Part shown: positions 47,867-59,052 of the stretch, in pieces
How the letters are laid out: every line of letters begins with the position of its first letter
Position numbering within the stretch: the first letter of the stretch is position 1
Source: Paralithodes platypus
Taxonomy: Eukaryota > Arthropoda > Malacostraca > Decapoda > Lithodidae
DNA length: 64,000 nucleotides
Reading direction: 5' to 3'
NCBI GenBank assembly: GCA_032716605.1
Contig: CM064480.1
Coordinates: 49,068,386-49,132,385 of the forward strand
Translations under genes and position numbers: made by a program
The notes under the pieces: model-generated
Seen by the model: the letters and a program-made list of their open reading frames with translations, nothing else
Told to the model about the DNA's origin: nothing
Databases searched by the model: none

Positions 47867-48248
47867 TTAAGGGAGCCCACCTCGCTTTTTGTTTCTCTTC
47901 CTCTCCCTCTCTCTTTGCCTTGTATCCATTCGGCCCCATTCAGCTTACTGTTTTAAGACGTTTACCCCCATCCAGGTGTCAATATTTTCCTGGCGAGCGG
48001 TAGCGAGCCAGCATATTATTTTTGTTTTGACAGCAAGCTAAATTTGTACATTTTTCGATAGAAAAATTTCTCCGGCGAAGCAGGATTTCTCCATACAAAG
48101 CTGGCTCGCTATCGCTCTCCAGGAAAAAATCGACACCTGGATGAGGATAAACGTCTTAAAACAGTTGGCTGAATGGGGCCGAATGGATACAAGCCAGGGA
48201 AAACGAGAAAAAGAGAGAAACACATACAAAGCCGGTGACCCCCCTTAA
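47867..48248 (-). mobile_element. Family A TTAA foldback MITE (382 bp)
   Basis: TTAAGGGAGCCCACCTCGC to GGTGACCCCCCTTAA, immediately after the family H copy. Hairpin has one mismatch (CCGGCGAAGCAGG). Confidence 0.93.
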
Positions 48249-48329
48249 CAATTCTAGCGGCAGGCAAGAACCCATGGCAGGCCCCGACATGGGAGCTGGG
48301 TGGCGGGGAGGCACACTCATGGGGCGATA

Positions 48330-50396
48330 TAAGTCACCACAAAAATCACTCCAACGACCACCACATATACTACACAGAGGAAGAGGAAAGTAGGAGTGTG
48401 ATGTGGTGTTGTTGGCAGTTATTGTGGTGGTATATAAGTCACCACATACATCACTCCAACGACCACCACATATACTACACAGAAAAAGAGGAAAGTAGGA
48501 GAGTGATGTGGTGTTGTTGGCAGTTATTGTGGTGGTATATAAGTCACCACATACATCACTCCAACGACCACCACATATACTACACAGAGGAAGAGGAAAG
48601 TAGGAGAGTGATGTGGTGTTGTTGGCAGTTATTGTGGTGGTATATAAGTCACCACAAAAATCACTCCAACGACCACCACATATACTACACAGAGGAAGAG
48701 GAAAGTAGGAGTGTGATGTGGTGTTGTTAGCAGTTATTGTGGTGGTATATAAGTCACCACATACATCACTCCAACGACCACCACATATACTACACAGAGA
48801 AAGAGGAAAGTAGGAGTGTGATGTGGTGTTGTTGGCAGTTATTGTGGTGGTATATAAGTCACCACATACATCACTCCAACGACCACCACATATACTACAC
48901 AGAGGAAGAGGAAAGTAGGAGAGTGATGTGGTGTTGTTGGCAGTTATTGTGGTGGTATATAAGTCACCACATACATCACTCCAACGGACCACCACATATA
49001 CTACACAGAGGAAGAGGAAAGTAGGAGAGTGATGTGGTGTTGTTGGCAGTTATTGTGGTGGTATATAAGTCACCACATACATCACTCCAACGACCACCAC
49101 ATATACTACACAGAGGAAGAGGAAAGTAGGAGTGTGATGTGGTGTTGTTGGCAGTTATTGTGGTGGTATAGAAGTCACCACATACATCACTCCAACGACC
49201 ACCACATATACTACACAGAGGAAGAGGAAAGTAGGAGTGTGATGTGGTGTTGTTGGCAGTTATTGTGGTGGTATATAAGTCACCACATACATCACTCCAA
49301 CGACCACCACATATACTACACAGAGAAAGAGGAAAGTAGGAGTGTGATGTGGTGTTGTTGGCAGTTATTGTGGTGGTATATAAGTCACCACATACATCAC
49401 TCCAACGACCACCACATATACTACACAGAGGAAGAGGAAAGTAGGAGTGTGATGTGGTGTTGTTGGCAGTTATTGTGGTGGTATATAAGTCACCACATAC
49501 ATCACTCCAACGACCACCACATATACTACACAGAGAAAGAGGAAAGTAGGAGAGTGATGTGGTGTTGTTGGCAGTTATTGTGGTGGTATATAAGTCACCA
49601 CATACATCACTCCAACGACCACCACATATACTACACAGAGGAAGAGGAAAGTAGGAGAGTGATGTGGTGTTGTTGGCAGTTATTGTGGTGGTATATAAGT
49701 CACCACAAAAATCACTCCAACGACCACCACATATACTACACAGAGGAAGAGGAAAGTAGGAGTGTGATGTGGTGTTGTTGGCAGTTATTGTGGTGGTATA
49801 TAAGTCACCAATACATCACTCCAACGACCACCACATATACTACACAGAGAAAGAGGAAAGTAGGAGTGTGATGTGGTGTTGTTGGCAGTTATTGTGGTGG
49901 TATATGTCACCACATACATCACTCCAACGACCACCACATATACTACACAGAGGAAGAGGAAAGTAGGAGTGTGATGTGGTGTTGTTGGCAGTTATTGTGG
50001 TGGTATATAAGTCACATACATCACTCAACGACCACCACATATACTACACAGAGGAAGAGGAAAGTAGGAGAGTGATGTGGTGTTGTTGGCAGTTATTGTG
50101 GTGGTATATAAGTCACCAATACATCACTCCAACGACCACCACATATACTACACAGAGGAAGAGGAAAGTAGGAGTGTGATGTGGTGTTGTTGGCAGTTAT
50201 TGTGGTGGTATATAAGTCACCACATACATCACTCCAACGACCACCACATATACTACACAGAGGAAGAGGAAAGTAGGAGTGTGATGTGGTGTTGTTGGCA
50301 GTTATTGTGGTGGTATATAAGTCACCACATAAATCACTCCAACGACCACCACATATACTACACAGAGGAAGAGGAAAGTAGGAGAGGGATGTGGTG
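48330..50396. repeat. 105-bp satellite, ~20 units (copy 1)
   Basis: Unit 'gtgatgtggtgttgttggca' + 'gttattgtggtggtatataa' + 'gtcaccacatacatcactcc' + 'aacgaccaccacatatacta' + 'cacagaggaagaggaaagta' + 'ggaga'. 105 is a multiple of three, so frames of 35-residue repeats stay open for up to 280 codons on both strands. These are not genes. Each unit contains GTGGTG...CACCAC in inverse. Confidence 0.96.
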
Positions 50397-50500
50397 TTTA
50401 AAGTATCGGCAGTATCGGCCAATATTTCACCGATACCGATACCCATAAAACAGGCCGATACCACCGATACCAATACCAATACATCGGTACATCCCTAATA
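50396..50500. mobile_element. hAT-like element end (remnant)
   Basis: 'gtatcggcagtatcggccaa' to 'catcggtacatccctaata'. The end, reverse complemented, TAGGGATGTACCGATG, resembles the TAGGGATGxACCGAT ends known in hAT elements. The other end is buried in the satellite. Duplicate at 54963-55066. Confidence 0.55.
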
Positions 50501-50502
50501 AA

Positions 50503-50567
50503 TAAATATATATATATATACCGGTATATATACAGTATATATATATATACATACATATATATATACA

Positions 50568-50624
<57 letters not shown>
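50503..50624. repeat. (AT)n microsatellite
   Basis: With TACCGGTA at 50519 and ACAGTATA interruptions. Confidence 0.93.
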
Positions 50625-50885
50625 TGTAAAGGCTAAAGGTATAAAGCCAAAAAATGAATGAATATATACGACGGCTCCTTCACTAACATATAATTTCAAA
50701 CTTATTGCCTCGCCTTGCATTAATTATATACGTTATTACATTCCATCTTCACGTTTCTCCCCACTTTTAATTTCTTCCTCCCTTCCTTGGTTCGTTCATA
50801 TGAGAGACCCTGTAGTAGCAGAGATCGGCCAACCTCCGCCACGGGTGTCATTAGCCTCCCTTTACACTCAAATAGGTCCATACCC

Positions 50886-51248
50886 TTAAGGGAGCCCACC
50901 TCGCTTTTTGTTCTCTTGCTCTCCCTGTCTCTTTGGCTTGTATCCATTCGTGCCCATTCAGCCTACTGATTTAAGATGTTTACCCCCATCCAGGTGTCAA
51001 TATTTTCCTGGCGAGCGGTAGCAAGCCACCATACTGTATATATATTTTTGTTTTGACAGCTAGCTAAATTTGTAAATTTTTCGATAGAAAAATGTCTCCG
51101 ACGAAGCAGGATATTTCCATACACTGCATCGACACCTGGATGGGGATAGACGTCTTAAAACAGTTGGCTGAATGGGGCCGAATGGATACAAGCCAGGGAA
51201 AGAGAGAAAAGGAGAGAAATATAAAAAACAAACGGTGACCCCCCTTAA
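50886..51248 (-). mobile_element. Family A TTAA foldback MITE (363 bp)
   Basis: TTAAGGGAGCCCACCTCGC to GGTGACCCCCCTTAA. Left arm lacks the GCGAGC repeat (deleted around 51127). Same copy as 55454-55815. Confidence 0.92.
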
Positions 51249-51400
51249 ATAATATATAACAATACTGGCCCAGGAAATAAGAGTTTGATAATTGGATCAA
51301 AATTTTAAATGATCGAACATATATCATAACACTGTTGCTAGATAATTACGGTCTATTCAACAATACTGGTGCTGAATATATAATTTGGTCATTAGATCAA

Positions 51401-51500
51401 NNNNNNNNNNNNNNNNNNNNNNNNNNNNNNNNNNNNNNNNNNNNNNNNNNNNNNNNNNNNNNNNNNNNNNNNNNNNNNNNNNNNNNNNNNNNNNNNNNNN
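51401..51500. other. Assembly gap, 100 N
   Basis: Exactly 100 undetermined bases, a conventional placeholder for unknown length. Sequence left of it ends 'gtcattagatcaa', identical to 55957-55969; sequence right of it begins like 47413. Confidence 0.99.
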
Positions 51501-51773
51501 GACTTACCATCACCATCACACGGCCCACAACCCCATTTCTCACTTACAATACTACCATCACTAGCCATCATCTCCACTTACCACATACCACACCACAATG
51601 GTTAGTGGTAGTGGTTTTAGTGGAGCATGATGATGGTTGTGGTAGAGCAGGAAGACCGTATATTTTTCCCTCTATGATTCTATAAATAGGTAAACAGAAA
51701 CAGACTGGAGCTATATCCGAGCCTGTCCTTGGTACGCAAAAAAGGGGGCGCAGAGAAATATATATACATTTCT

Positions 51774-52032
51774 GTACCAGTCGTGCAATATAAAGTTAAG
51801 TGAGTTCTTCTTGGGCAATCCAAGATATATTTGTGGTCAGATCTATTGGGTAACCGCAATATATAAGCTTCATTTCATACATAATCGAGTGAAATATATA
51901 CAAACATGTTCCTACACTTAAACACCCCCCCCACACCCTCTTCAACATCTGACAGTACATTAATACCAGTCCACAGAGCAAGCCCCAACGTATATGACAG
52001 CTGTAACATGACCTTATTCAGCGCGACTGTAC
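51774..52032. mobile_element. Family H MITE (duplicate of 47643, noisy)
   Basis: Same element as 47643-47864 with ~35 extra bases from scattered insertions. Confidence 0.65.
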
Positions 52033-52034
52033 AC

Positions 52035-52456
52035 TTAAGGGCAAGCCCACCCTCGCCCTTTTGTTCTCTTTCCATACTCCCTCTCTCTTTTGCCTTGTAT
52101 CCATTCGGCCCCATTTCAGCTTACTGTTTTAAGACGTTTACCACCATTCCAGGTGTCAAATATTTTCCTGGCAGCGAGCGGTAGCGAGCCAGCCATATGT
52201 TATTTTTTGGGTTTTGACAGCAAGCTAAACTTGTACATTTTTCAGATAGAAAAATTTCTACGGCGAAGACAGGATTTCTCCATACAAAGCTGGCTCGCTA
52301 TCGCTCTCCAGGAAATAAAATCGACACTCGGAGATGAGGAAGTACACGTCTTTAAAACAGTTTGGCTGAATGGCGGACCCGAATGGATAACAAGCCAGGG
52401 AAAACCGAGAAAAAAGAATATCGAGAAACACATCCAAAGCCGGTGACCCCCTTTAA
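52035..52456 (-). mobile_element. Family A MITE (duplicate of 47867, noisy)
   Basis: TTAAGGGCAAGCCCACC to GGTGACCCCCTTTAA, 40 bp longer than 47867 because of single-base insertions. Confidence 0.8.
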
Positions 52457-52544
52457 CATTACATTCTAGCGTGCAGGCAAGACCCCATGGCAGGCCCCGA
52501 CATGTGGAGCCTGGCTGGTGGCGGGGGAGGCACACTCAGTTGGA

Positions 52545-54957
52545 GGCGAATATAATTTGTCACCACAAAAATCAACGTCCAACGACCGCAGCCACAATAT
52601 TACTACACAGAGGACGAGAGGAAAGTAGGAGGTGTGATGTGGTGGTGTTGGCAAGTTATTGGTGGTGGTATATAAGTGCACCACATACATCACTCCAACG
52701 CACCACCACATATTACTACACAGAAAAAGAGGAAAGTAGGAGAGTGATGTGGTGGTGTTGGCAGTTATTGTGGTGGTATATAAGTCCCCACATACATCAC
52801 TCCCAACGACCACAACATATACTACACAGAGAAAGAGGGTAAAGTCGGAGAGTTGATGTGGTGTTGTTGGCAGTTATTGTGGTGGTATATAAGTCACCAC
52901 ATACATCACTCCAACGACCACCACATATACTACACAGAGGAAGAGGAAAGTAGGAGAGTGATGTGGTGTTGTCTGGCAGTTATTGTGGTGGTATATAAGT
53001 CACCACAAAAATCACTCCAACGACCACCACACTATACTACACACAGAGGAAGAGGAAAAGTAGGTAGTGTGATGTTGCGTTGGTGTTTGTTGGCAGGTAA
53101 TTGTGGGGGGTGTGTATATAAGTCACCACATACATCCACTCCAATGCGAACCCTACCACGATATTACTACACAGAGGGAAGAGGAAAGTAGGGAGTGTGA
53201 TGTGGTGTTGTTGGCAGATTTATTGTGGTGGTATATAAGGTCAACCTACAAAACCCTACATCACCTCCAACGACCACCACATATACTACACAGAGGAAGA
53301 GGAAAGTAGGAGTGTGATGTGGTGTTGTTAGGCATGTTACTTGTGGTGGTATATAAGTCACCACATACATCACTCCAACGACCAACCACATATACTACAC
53401 AGAGGAAGAGGAAAGTAGGAGAGTGATGTGGTGTTGTTGGCAGTTATTGTGGTGGTATAATTAAGTCACCACATACATCACTCCAACGGACCAACCACAT
53501 ATACTACACAGAGGAAGAGAGAAAGTAGGAGTGTATGATGTGGTGGTTGTTGGCAGTTATTGTGGTGGTATAGAAGTCACCACTTACATCACTTCAACGA
53601 CGCACCACATATACTACACAGAGGAAGAGGCGAAAGTAGGGAGTGTGATGTGGTGTTGTTGGCAGTTATTGTAGGTGGTATATAAGTCACCACATAACAC
53701 TCACTCCAACGACCACAACATATACTACACAGAGAAAGAGGAAAAAGTAGGAGTGTGATGTGGTGTTGTTTGGCAGTTATTGGTGGTGGTTATATAAGTC
53801 ACCCCATTACATCAACCCCTCCAACGACCACACACATATTACTACACAGAGGAAGAGAGAAAGTTGGAGTGTGAATGTGGTGTTGTGTCGGCAGTTTATT
53901 GTGAGTGGTATATAAGTCACCACATACATCACTCCAACGACCAGCCACATAGACTACACAGAAGGAAAGAGGAAAGTAGAGACGGAGTGAGTGCTGTGGT
54001 GTTGTTGGACAGTTATTGTGGTGGTATTATAAGTCACCACATACATCACTCCAACGAAGTCACCACATATACTACACAGAGGAAGAGGAAAAGTAGGAGA
54101 GTGATGTAGAGTGTTGTGCGCAGTTATTGTGGTGGTATATAACGTACACCACAATAAAATCACTCCAACGAAGCACACACACATACTAACACAGAGGAAG
54201 AGAGAAGGAAGGAGTGTGATGTGGTGTTGTTGGCAGTTATTGTGGTGGTATATAAGTCACCAATACATCACTCCAACGACCACCACATATACTACACAGA
54301 GAAAGAGGAAAGTAGGAGTGTGATGTGGTGTTGTTGGCAGTTATTTTGGTGGTATATGTCACCACATACATCACTCCAACGACCACCACATATACTACAC
54401 AGAGGAAGAGGAAAGTAGGAGTGTGATGTGGTGTTGTTGGCAGTTATTGTGGTGGTATATAAGTCACCACATACATCACTCCAACGACCACCACATATAC
54501 TACACAGAGGAAGAGGAAAGTAGGAGAGTGATGTGGTGTTGTTGGCAGTTATTGTGGTGGTATATAAGTCACCACATACATCACTCCAACGACAACACCA
54601 CATATACTCCCCACAACAAGAGGAATAGGACAGTAGGAGGTGATGTTGGTAGTTGTGGCATTTATGTGGGGGTATTAGTCACCAATACATCACTCCAACG
54701 ACCACCACGATCTACCGGAGAAAGAGGAAAGTAGGAGTGTGATGTGGTGTTGTTGGCAGTTATTGTGGTGGTATATGTCACCACATACATCACTCCAACG
54801 ACCACCACATATACTACACAGAGGAAGAGGAAAGTAGGAGTGTGATGTGGTGTTGTTGGCAGTTATTGTGGTGGTATATAAGTCACCACATAAATCACTC
54901 CAACGACCACCACATATACTACACAGAGGAAGAGGAAAGTAGGAGAGGGATGTGGTG
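52545..54957. repeat. 105-bp satellite, ~23 units (copy 2)
   Basis: Same unit as 48330-50396, indel-rich until about 54190. Short frames over it are meaningless. Confidence 0.92.
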
Positions 54958-54962
54958 TTTAA

Positions 54963-55130
54963 AGTATCGGCAGTATCGGCCAATATTTCACCGATACCGA
55001 TACCCATAAAACAGGCCGATACCACCGATACCAATACCAATACATCGGTACATCCCTAATAAATAAATATATATATATATACCGGTATATATACAGTATA
55101 TATATATATACATACATATATATATATACA

Positions 55131-55195
<65 letters not shown>
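54963..55195. repeat. hAT-like end and (AT)n (duplicate of 50396-50624)
   Basis: Identical text to the first copy except AT run length; TACCGGTA at 55080. Confidence 0.85.
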
Positions 55196-55197
<2 letters not shown>

Positions 55198-55453
55198 AAG
55201 GCTAAAGGTATAAAGCCAAAAATGAATGAATATATACGAAGGCTCCTTCACTAACATATAATTTCAAACTTATTGCCTCGCCTTGCATTAATTATATACG
55301 TTATTACATTCCATCTTCACGTTTCTCCCCACTTTTAATTTCTTCCTCCCTTCCTTGGTTCGTTCATATGAGAGACCCTGTAGTAGCAGAGATCGGCCAA
55401 CCTCCGCCACGGGTGTCATTAGCCTCCCTTTACACTCAAATAGGTCCATACCC

Positions 55454-55815
55454 TTAAGGGAGCCCACCTCGCTTTTTGTTCTCTTGCTCTCCCTGTCTCT
55501 TTGGCTTGTATCCATTCGTGCCCATTCAGCCTACTGATTTAAGATGTTTACCCCCATCCAGGTGTCAATATTTTCCTGGCGAGCGGTAGCAAGCCACCAT
55601 ACTGTATATATATTTTTGTTTTGACAGCTAGCTAAATTTGTAAATTTTTCGATAGAAAAATGTCTCCGACGAAGCAGGATATTTCCATACACTGCATCGA
55701 CACCTGGATGGGGATAGACGTCTTAAAACAGTTGGCTGAATGGGGCTGAATGGATACAAGCCAGGGAAAGAGAGAAAAGGAGATAAATATAAAAAAAAAC
55801 GGTGACCCCCCTTAA
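55454..55815 (-). mobile_element. Family A MITE (duplicate of 50886)
   Basis: Differs from 50886-51248 by a few bases near the right end ('gggctgaatgg', 'gagataaatat'). Confidence 0.92.
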
Positions 55816-56014
55816 ATAATATATAACAATACTGGCCCAGGAAATAAGAGTTTGATAATTGGATCAAAATTTTAAATGATCGAACATATATATCATAACA
55901 CTGTTGCTAGATAATTACGGTCTATTCAACAATACTGGTGCTGAATATATAATTTGGTCATTAGATCAAAATTCTACTTGCTCGAAACAAAAATATAACC
56001 CCGTTGTTTGATAA

Positions 56015-56401
56015 TTAAAGGGGGTCACCTGTTTTGTTTTATCTTTCTCTCTTTTTCTCTCTTTCCCTGACTTGTATCCATTCGGCCACATTCAGCCAAC
56101 TGTTTTAAGACGTTTATCCCCATCCAGGTGTCGATTTCTTCCTGGCGAGCGAAAGCGAGCCAGCATTGTATGGAGAAATCCGGCTTCGCCGGACACATTT
56201 TTCTATCGAAAAATGTACAAATTTAGGTTGCTGTAAAACACAAATATATATATATGCTGGCTCGCTACCGCTCGCCAAGAAAATATTGATGCCTGGATGG
56301 GGGTAAACGTCTTAAAACAGTAGGCTGAATGGGGCCGAATGAATATAAGCCAAAGAGAGAGGGAGAGAGGAAGAGAACAAAAGCGAGGTGGGTCCCCTTA
56401 A
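56015..56401 (+). mobile_element. Family A TTAA foldback MITE (387 bp)
   Basis: TTAAAGGGGGTCACCTG to GAGGTGGGTCCCCTTAA. Perfect hairpin CCGGCTTCGCCGG and CATTTTTC/GAAAAATG stem-loop. Confidence 0.93.
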
Positions 56402-56877
56402 AATACATTCAACACTACTGGTGCAGGATTTAATAAAATAATCTGGTCATTATATATAACTTGGACATGATTGAACATAAAATATAACACAGTTGTTTGA
56501 TCATTACGGCACATTCAACAATACTAGAGCATGATGTATATTATATATACAGTATGTCATTAGATCTAACTTCCACATGTTCAAAAATATAATATAACTC
56601 CCTTGTCCGACAATTACGAAACATTCAACAAAACTGGTGCAGGATAATATATCAATTAACAACAACGCCAAAAATATATATATATACTGTATAATTATAT
56701 ACAGTATATATATATACATATTTACTAGTCTTGAAACTAAATTCTCCACGATTGGAAATATAATATCCCCGCCTGGTTTATGAATTACGAACAAGGCGTC
56801 CTAATAAAAATATGACCAGTCTCTCTCTTACTACAGAATTCCAAGCTCGTATCAACCAATGGCACTTTTTGGGTACG
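56402..56877. other. Spacer with repeated 'cattcaacaatactgg' text
   Basis: Loose ~110-bp recurrence of 'ataacac.gttgttTGAT.attac' and 'acattcaacaatact.gtgc' extends from about 55900 through the A element to 56680: a degenerate tandem repeat into which the A copy inserted. No gene. Confidence 0.55.
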
Positions 56878-57094
56878 GTACAGTTGGCCAAATAAGTCGT
56901 GTCGCCACTGTCATTACACTTTGCTCCCTGTATGCTGTATTAATGTCTGTCAGATGTTGAATAGGGTGTGTAAATATGGGAACATGCTTGTATATCTCAC
57001 TCGAAACGATGAAGTAATGCTTAGTTAGTGCTGATACCAATTATTGATCAAAATATACTTGGTGCTGCGACATGACTTGTTTGACCGGCTGTAC
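56878..57094. mobile_element. Family H MITE, inverted copy (217 bp)
   Basis: TA + CAGTTGGCCAAATAAGTC at the left; the right end reverse-complements to CAGCCGGTCAAACAAGTC + TA. Internal 'taatgtctgtcagatgttga' matches 47643-47864 in inverse. Confidence 0.75.
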
Positions 57095-57367
57095 AAGCAG
57101 ACCTTTTCAGAAAGCTTGTCTTTTGCCCGACTTCCAATAAGAGATAAAAACTTTTCGTCCCAATTAGTAGCATTAGGTTAAAAAAACGAAAGATATGCAA
57201 ACCAATCAAATAGTTCTCCTTCGCGTTTCTATTGGTGAATGATATACCTGATAATTTAACCGATATCTTATGGATGATAATATGTACTCAATGTAGTAAA
57301 AGGAATGTTAAACAAACTTTATAAATAAATACTTACGGTATATAAATAATTAAATTATAGATATTTT

Positions 57368-57368
<1 letters not shown>

Positions 57369-57413
<45 letters not shown>

Positions 57414-57435
57414 TATATATAAATATATATATACA

Positions 57436-57469
<34 letters not shown>

Positions 57470-57476
57470 TGTATAT
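57369..57476. repeat. (CA)n(TA)n microsatellite
   Basis: Short CA run then TA runs with ACAGTATA/TACTGTA breaks. Confidence 0.92.
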
Positions 57477-57746
57477 GTAAAAATATACTGTAGGTGTATA
57501 ATTTGTCAATTAATTAAGTAAACCCACATAATTTGTAGTTTTAAGCTGCGTAACTTGTTTTGCAAATACGCAAAAAAAGAAGATATTACCGCATGGGTGA
57601 AATATTTCTCCGATTTATTAATATATATTTGACGTGCTTCGGGATTTAACATTCTGAATTCAATGTTTTGTCAAAAATTGAGGAGCGCATTCAGTGGGTG
57701 AATGAATATTATGTCACTCCGATGTCAGATAAGGGGCGGATCAATG

Positions 57747-57747
<1 letters not shown>

Positions 57748-57789
<42 letters not shown>

Positions 57790-57935
57790 CTCTCGCTCTC
57801 TATCTTACACACACACACACATACACACACGCAAACGCTCTCACACACACACACACTCTCTCTCTCTCTCTCTCTTTATCACAGACAAACACTATCTCTC
57901 AACATCTCTAACTACACACACATTCCCTCTCACTC
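57748..57935. repeat. (CT)n/(CA)n compound microsatellite
   Basis: Alternating CT and CA blocks; Ser-Leu and His-Thr frames over it are not genes. Confidence 0.93.
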
Positions 57936-58036
57936 TCTCATAAACCCATCAGGAATCATACTCATATAGGAACCTTCTCTTTCTCACACGCTATCTATCT
58001 CATAAACAGACCAGCGGGATATATTCATGGACGTAA

Positions 58037-58419
58037 TTAAGGGGGCGTCACCTGCTTTTTTTCATCTTTCTCTCCTTTTCTCTCTTTCTCTGGCTTGTAT
58101 CCATTCGGCCCCATTCAGCCAACTGTTTTAAGATTTTTATCCCCATCCAGGTGTCGATATCTTCCTGGCGAGTGATAGCGAACCAGATTGTATGGAGAAA
58201 TCCGGCTTCGCCGGAGAAATTTTTCTATCGAAAAATTTGCAAATTTATCTTGCTGTCAAAAGAAATATATATATATGCTGGCTCGCTACCGCTCACCAGG
58301 AAAACATTGACACCTGGATGGGGGTAAACGTCTTAAAACAGTAGGCTGAATGGGGCCGAATGGATACAAGCCAAAGAGAGAGGGAGAGAAAGAGAAACAA
58401 GCGTGGTGGGCTCCCTTAA
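58037..58419 (+). mobile_element. Family A TTAA foldback MITE (383 bp)
   Basis: TTAAGGGGGCGTCACCTG to GGTGGGCTCCCTTAA. Perfect hairpin. Its final TTAA is also the first TTAA of the following family E copy. Confidence 0.93.
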
Positions 58420-58736
58420 CTCCTTCTGTATTGTGGACATTTTCTATTCTAATTCTGGCTACTATCAATCGATTTTATTCAGCTTAGGAAGGAGCTCTGG
58501 CAATTACAGTAGGCTTTAAGGCTTCGAACTGTCTCAATCAACCCCTTTAACTACCCTAATTCTGGCTACTATTAATTGATTATATTCAGCTTAGGAAGGA
58601 GTTCTGGCAATTATAAGGCTTCAAACTGTCTCAATCAACCTCTTTAATTACCACCGATCCTTCCTAAGCTACGTAAAATCGTCTCAATATTGCTCGCATA
58701 AAATATAACAGACAGTGCCGGTACATAAGGGGTTAA
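58416..58736. mobile_element. Family E TTAA MITE with internal duplication (321 bp)
   Basis: TTAACTCCTTCTGTATTG to CAGTGCCGGTACATAAGGGGTTAA. The left-half segment ('aattctggctactat' to 'ctcaatcaacc.ctttaa') is duplicated in tandem (~105 bp). Confidence 0.85.
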
Positions 58737-58789
58737 TCAAAACATGTACAGTGTAATTATCTTCTATACATTAGCGACTGTTCATACTA

Positions 58790-58999
58790 TAGTCCGTTCA
58801 TTCCAGGTTGGGCAGAAATCGTAACCTCTAACCTCTGTAACTCAAAAAGGGCTAGAGCAAATGAGCTGTCAATTTATACACCTATTCCCTAACCATGTCT
58901 TCCTGTTTGGTAGAAATGTTAGCTCGATTACTCTAGTCATTTTTGAGTTATGAAAGGTTTGGGGTTACGATTTCTGCCCCACCTAGAATGAACCGACTA
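58790..58999. mobile_element. Family I MITE, TA target (210 bp, intact)
   Basis: TAGTCCGTTCATTCCAGG...CCTAGAATGAACCGACTA with ~36-bp terminal inverted repeats (also GGGCAGAAATCGTAACC and its inverse), flanked by TA on both sides. Best copy; others at 2816, 10975 and 33785. Confidence 0.82.
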
Positions 59000-59052
59000 T
59001 ACACCACTTACAGATATATCACAGGATATGTTCACGATGCTATATTAATCAT

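Larger units (their letters stand above)
46170..48360. repeat. Degenerate ~420-bp periodic region with GGT/ACC tracts
   Basis: 'gcctggtagaagcggagcaa...' followed by 'ccagtatggtggcagacatc', 'acccatggcaggccccgaca' and 'attccctctatga' recurs at about 46760, 47120, 47590 and 48258 with strong divergence. GGT/GAT-rich blocks at 46935-47060, 47280-47345 and 47415-47530. The last unit leads into the 105-bp satellite. Interrupted by H and A elements at 47643 and 47867. Confidence 0.6.
51501..55969. repeat. Second, partly error-rich copy of 47413-51400
   Basis: Same order of features: GGT/ACC block, H element, A element, 105-bp satellite, hAT end, AT run, second A element, common terminal sequence. 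From 51501 to about 54190 it differs by many single-base indels scattered through otherwise constant motifs; after that it is clean except 54590-54720. Best read as an overlapping contig end that was not merged. Confidence 0.85.

Noticed and set aside
48360..48400. TATATAA in satellite units as promoter
   Set aside because: Present in every unit of a satellite with no downstream gene; no other promoter element.
48156..49871. 279-280-codon open frames on both strands
   Set aside because: Pure 35-residue repeats caused by a 105-bp satellite period.
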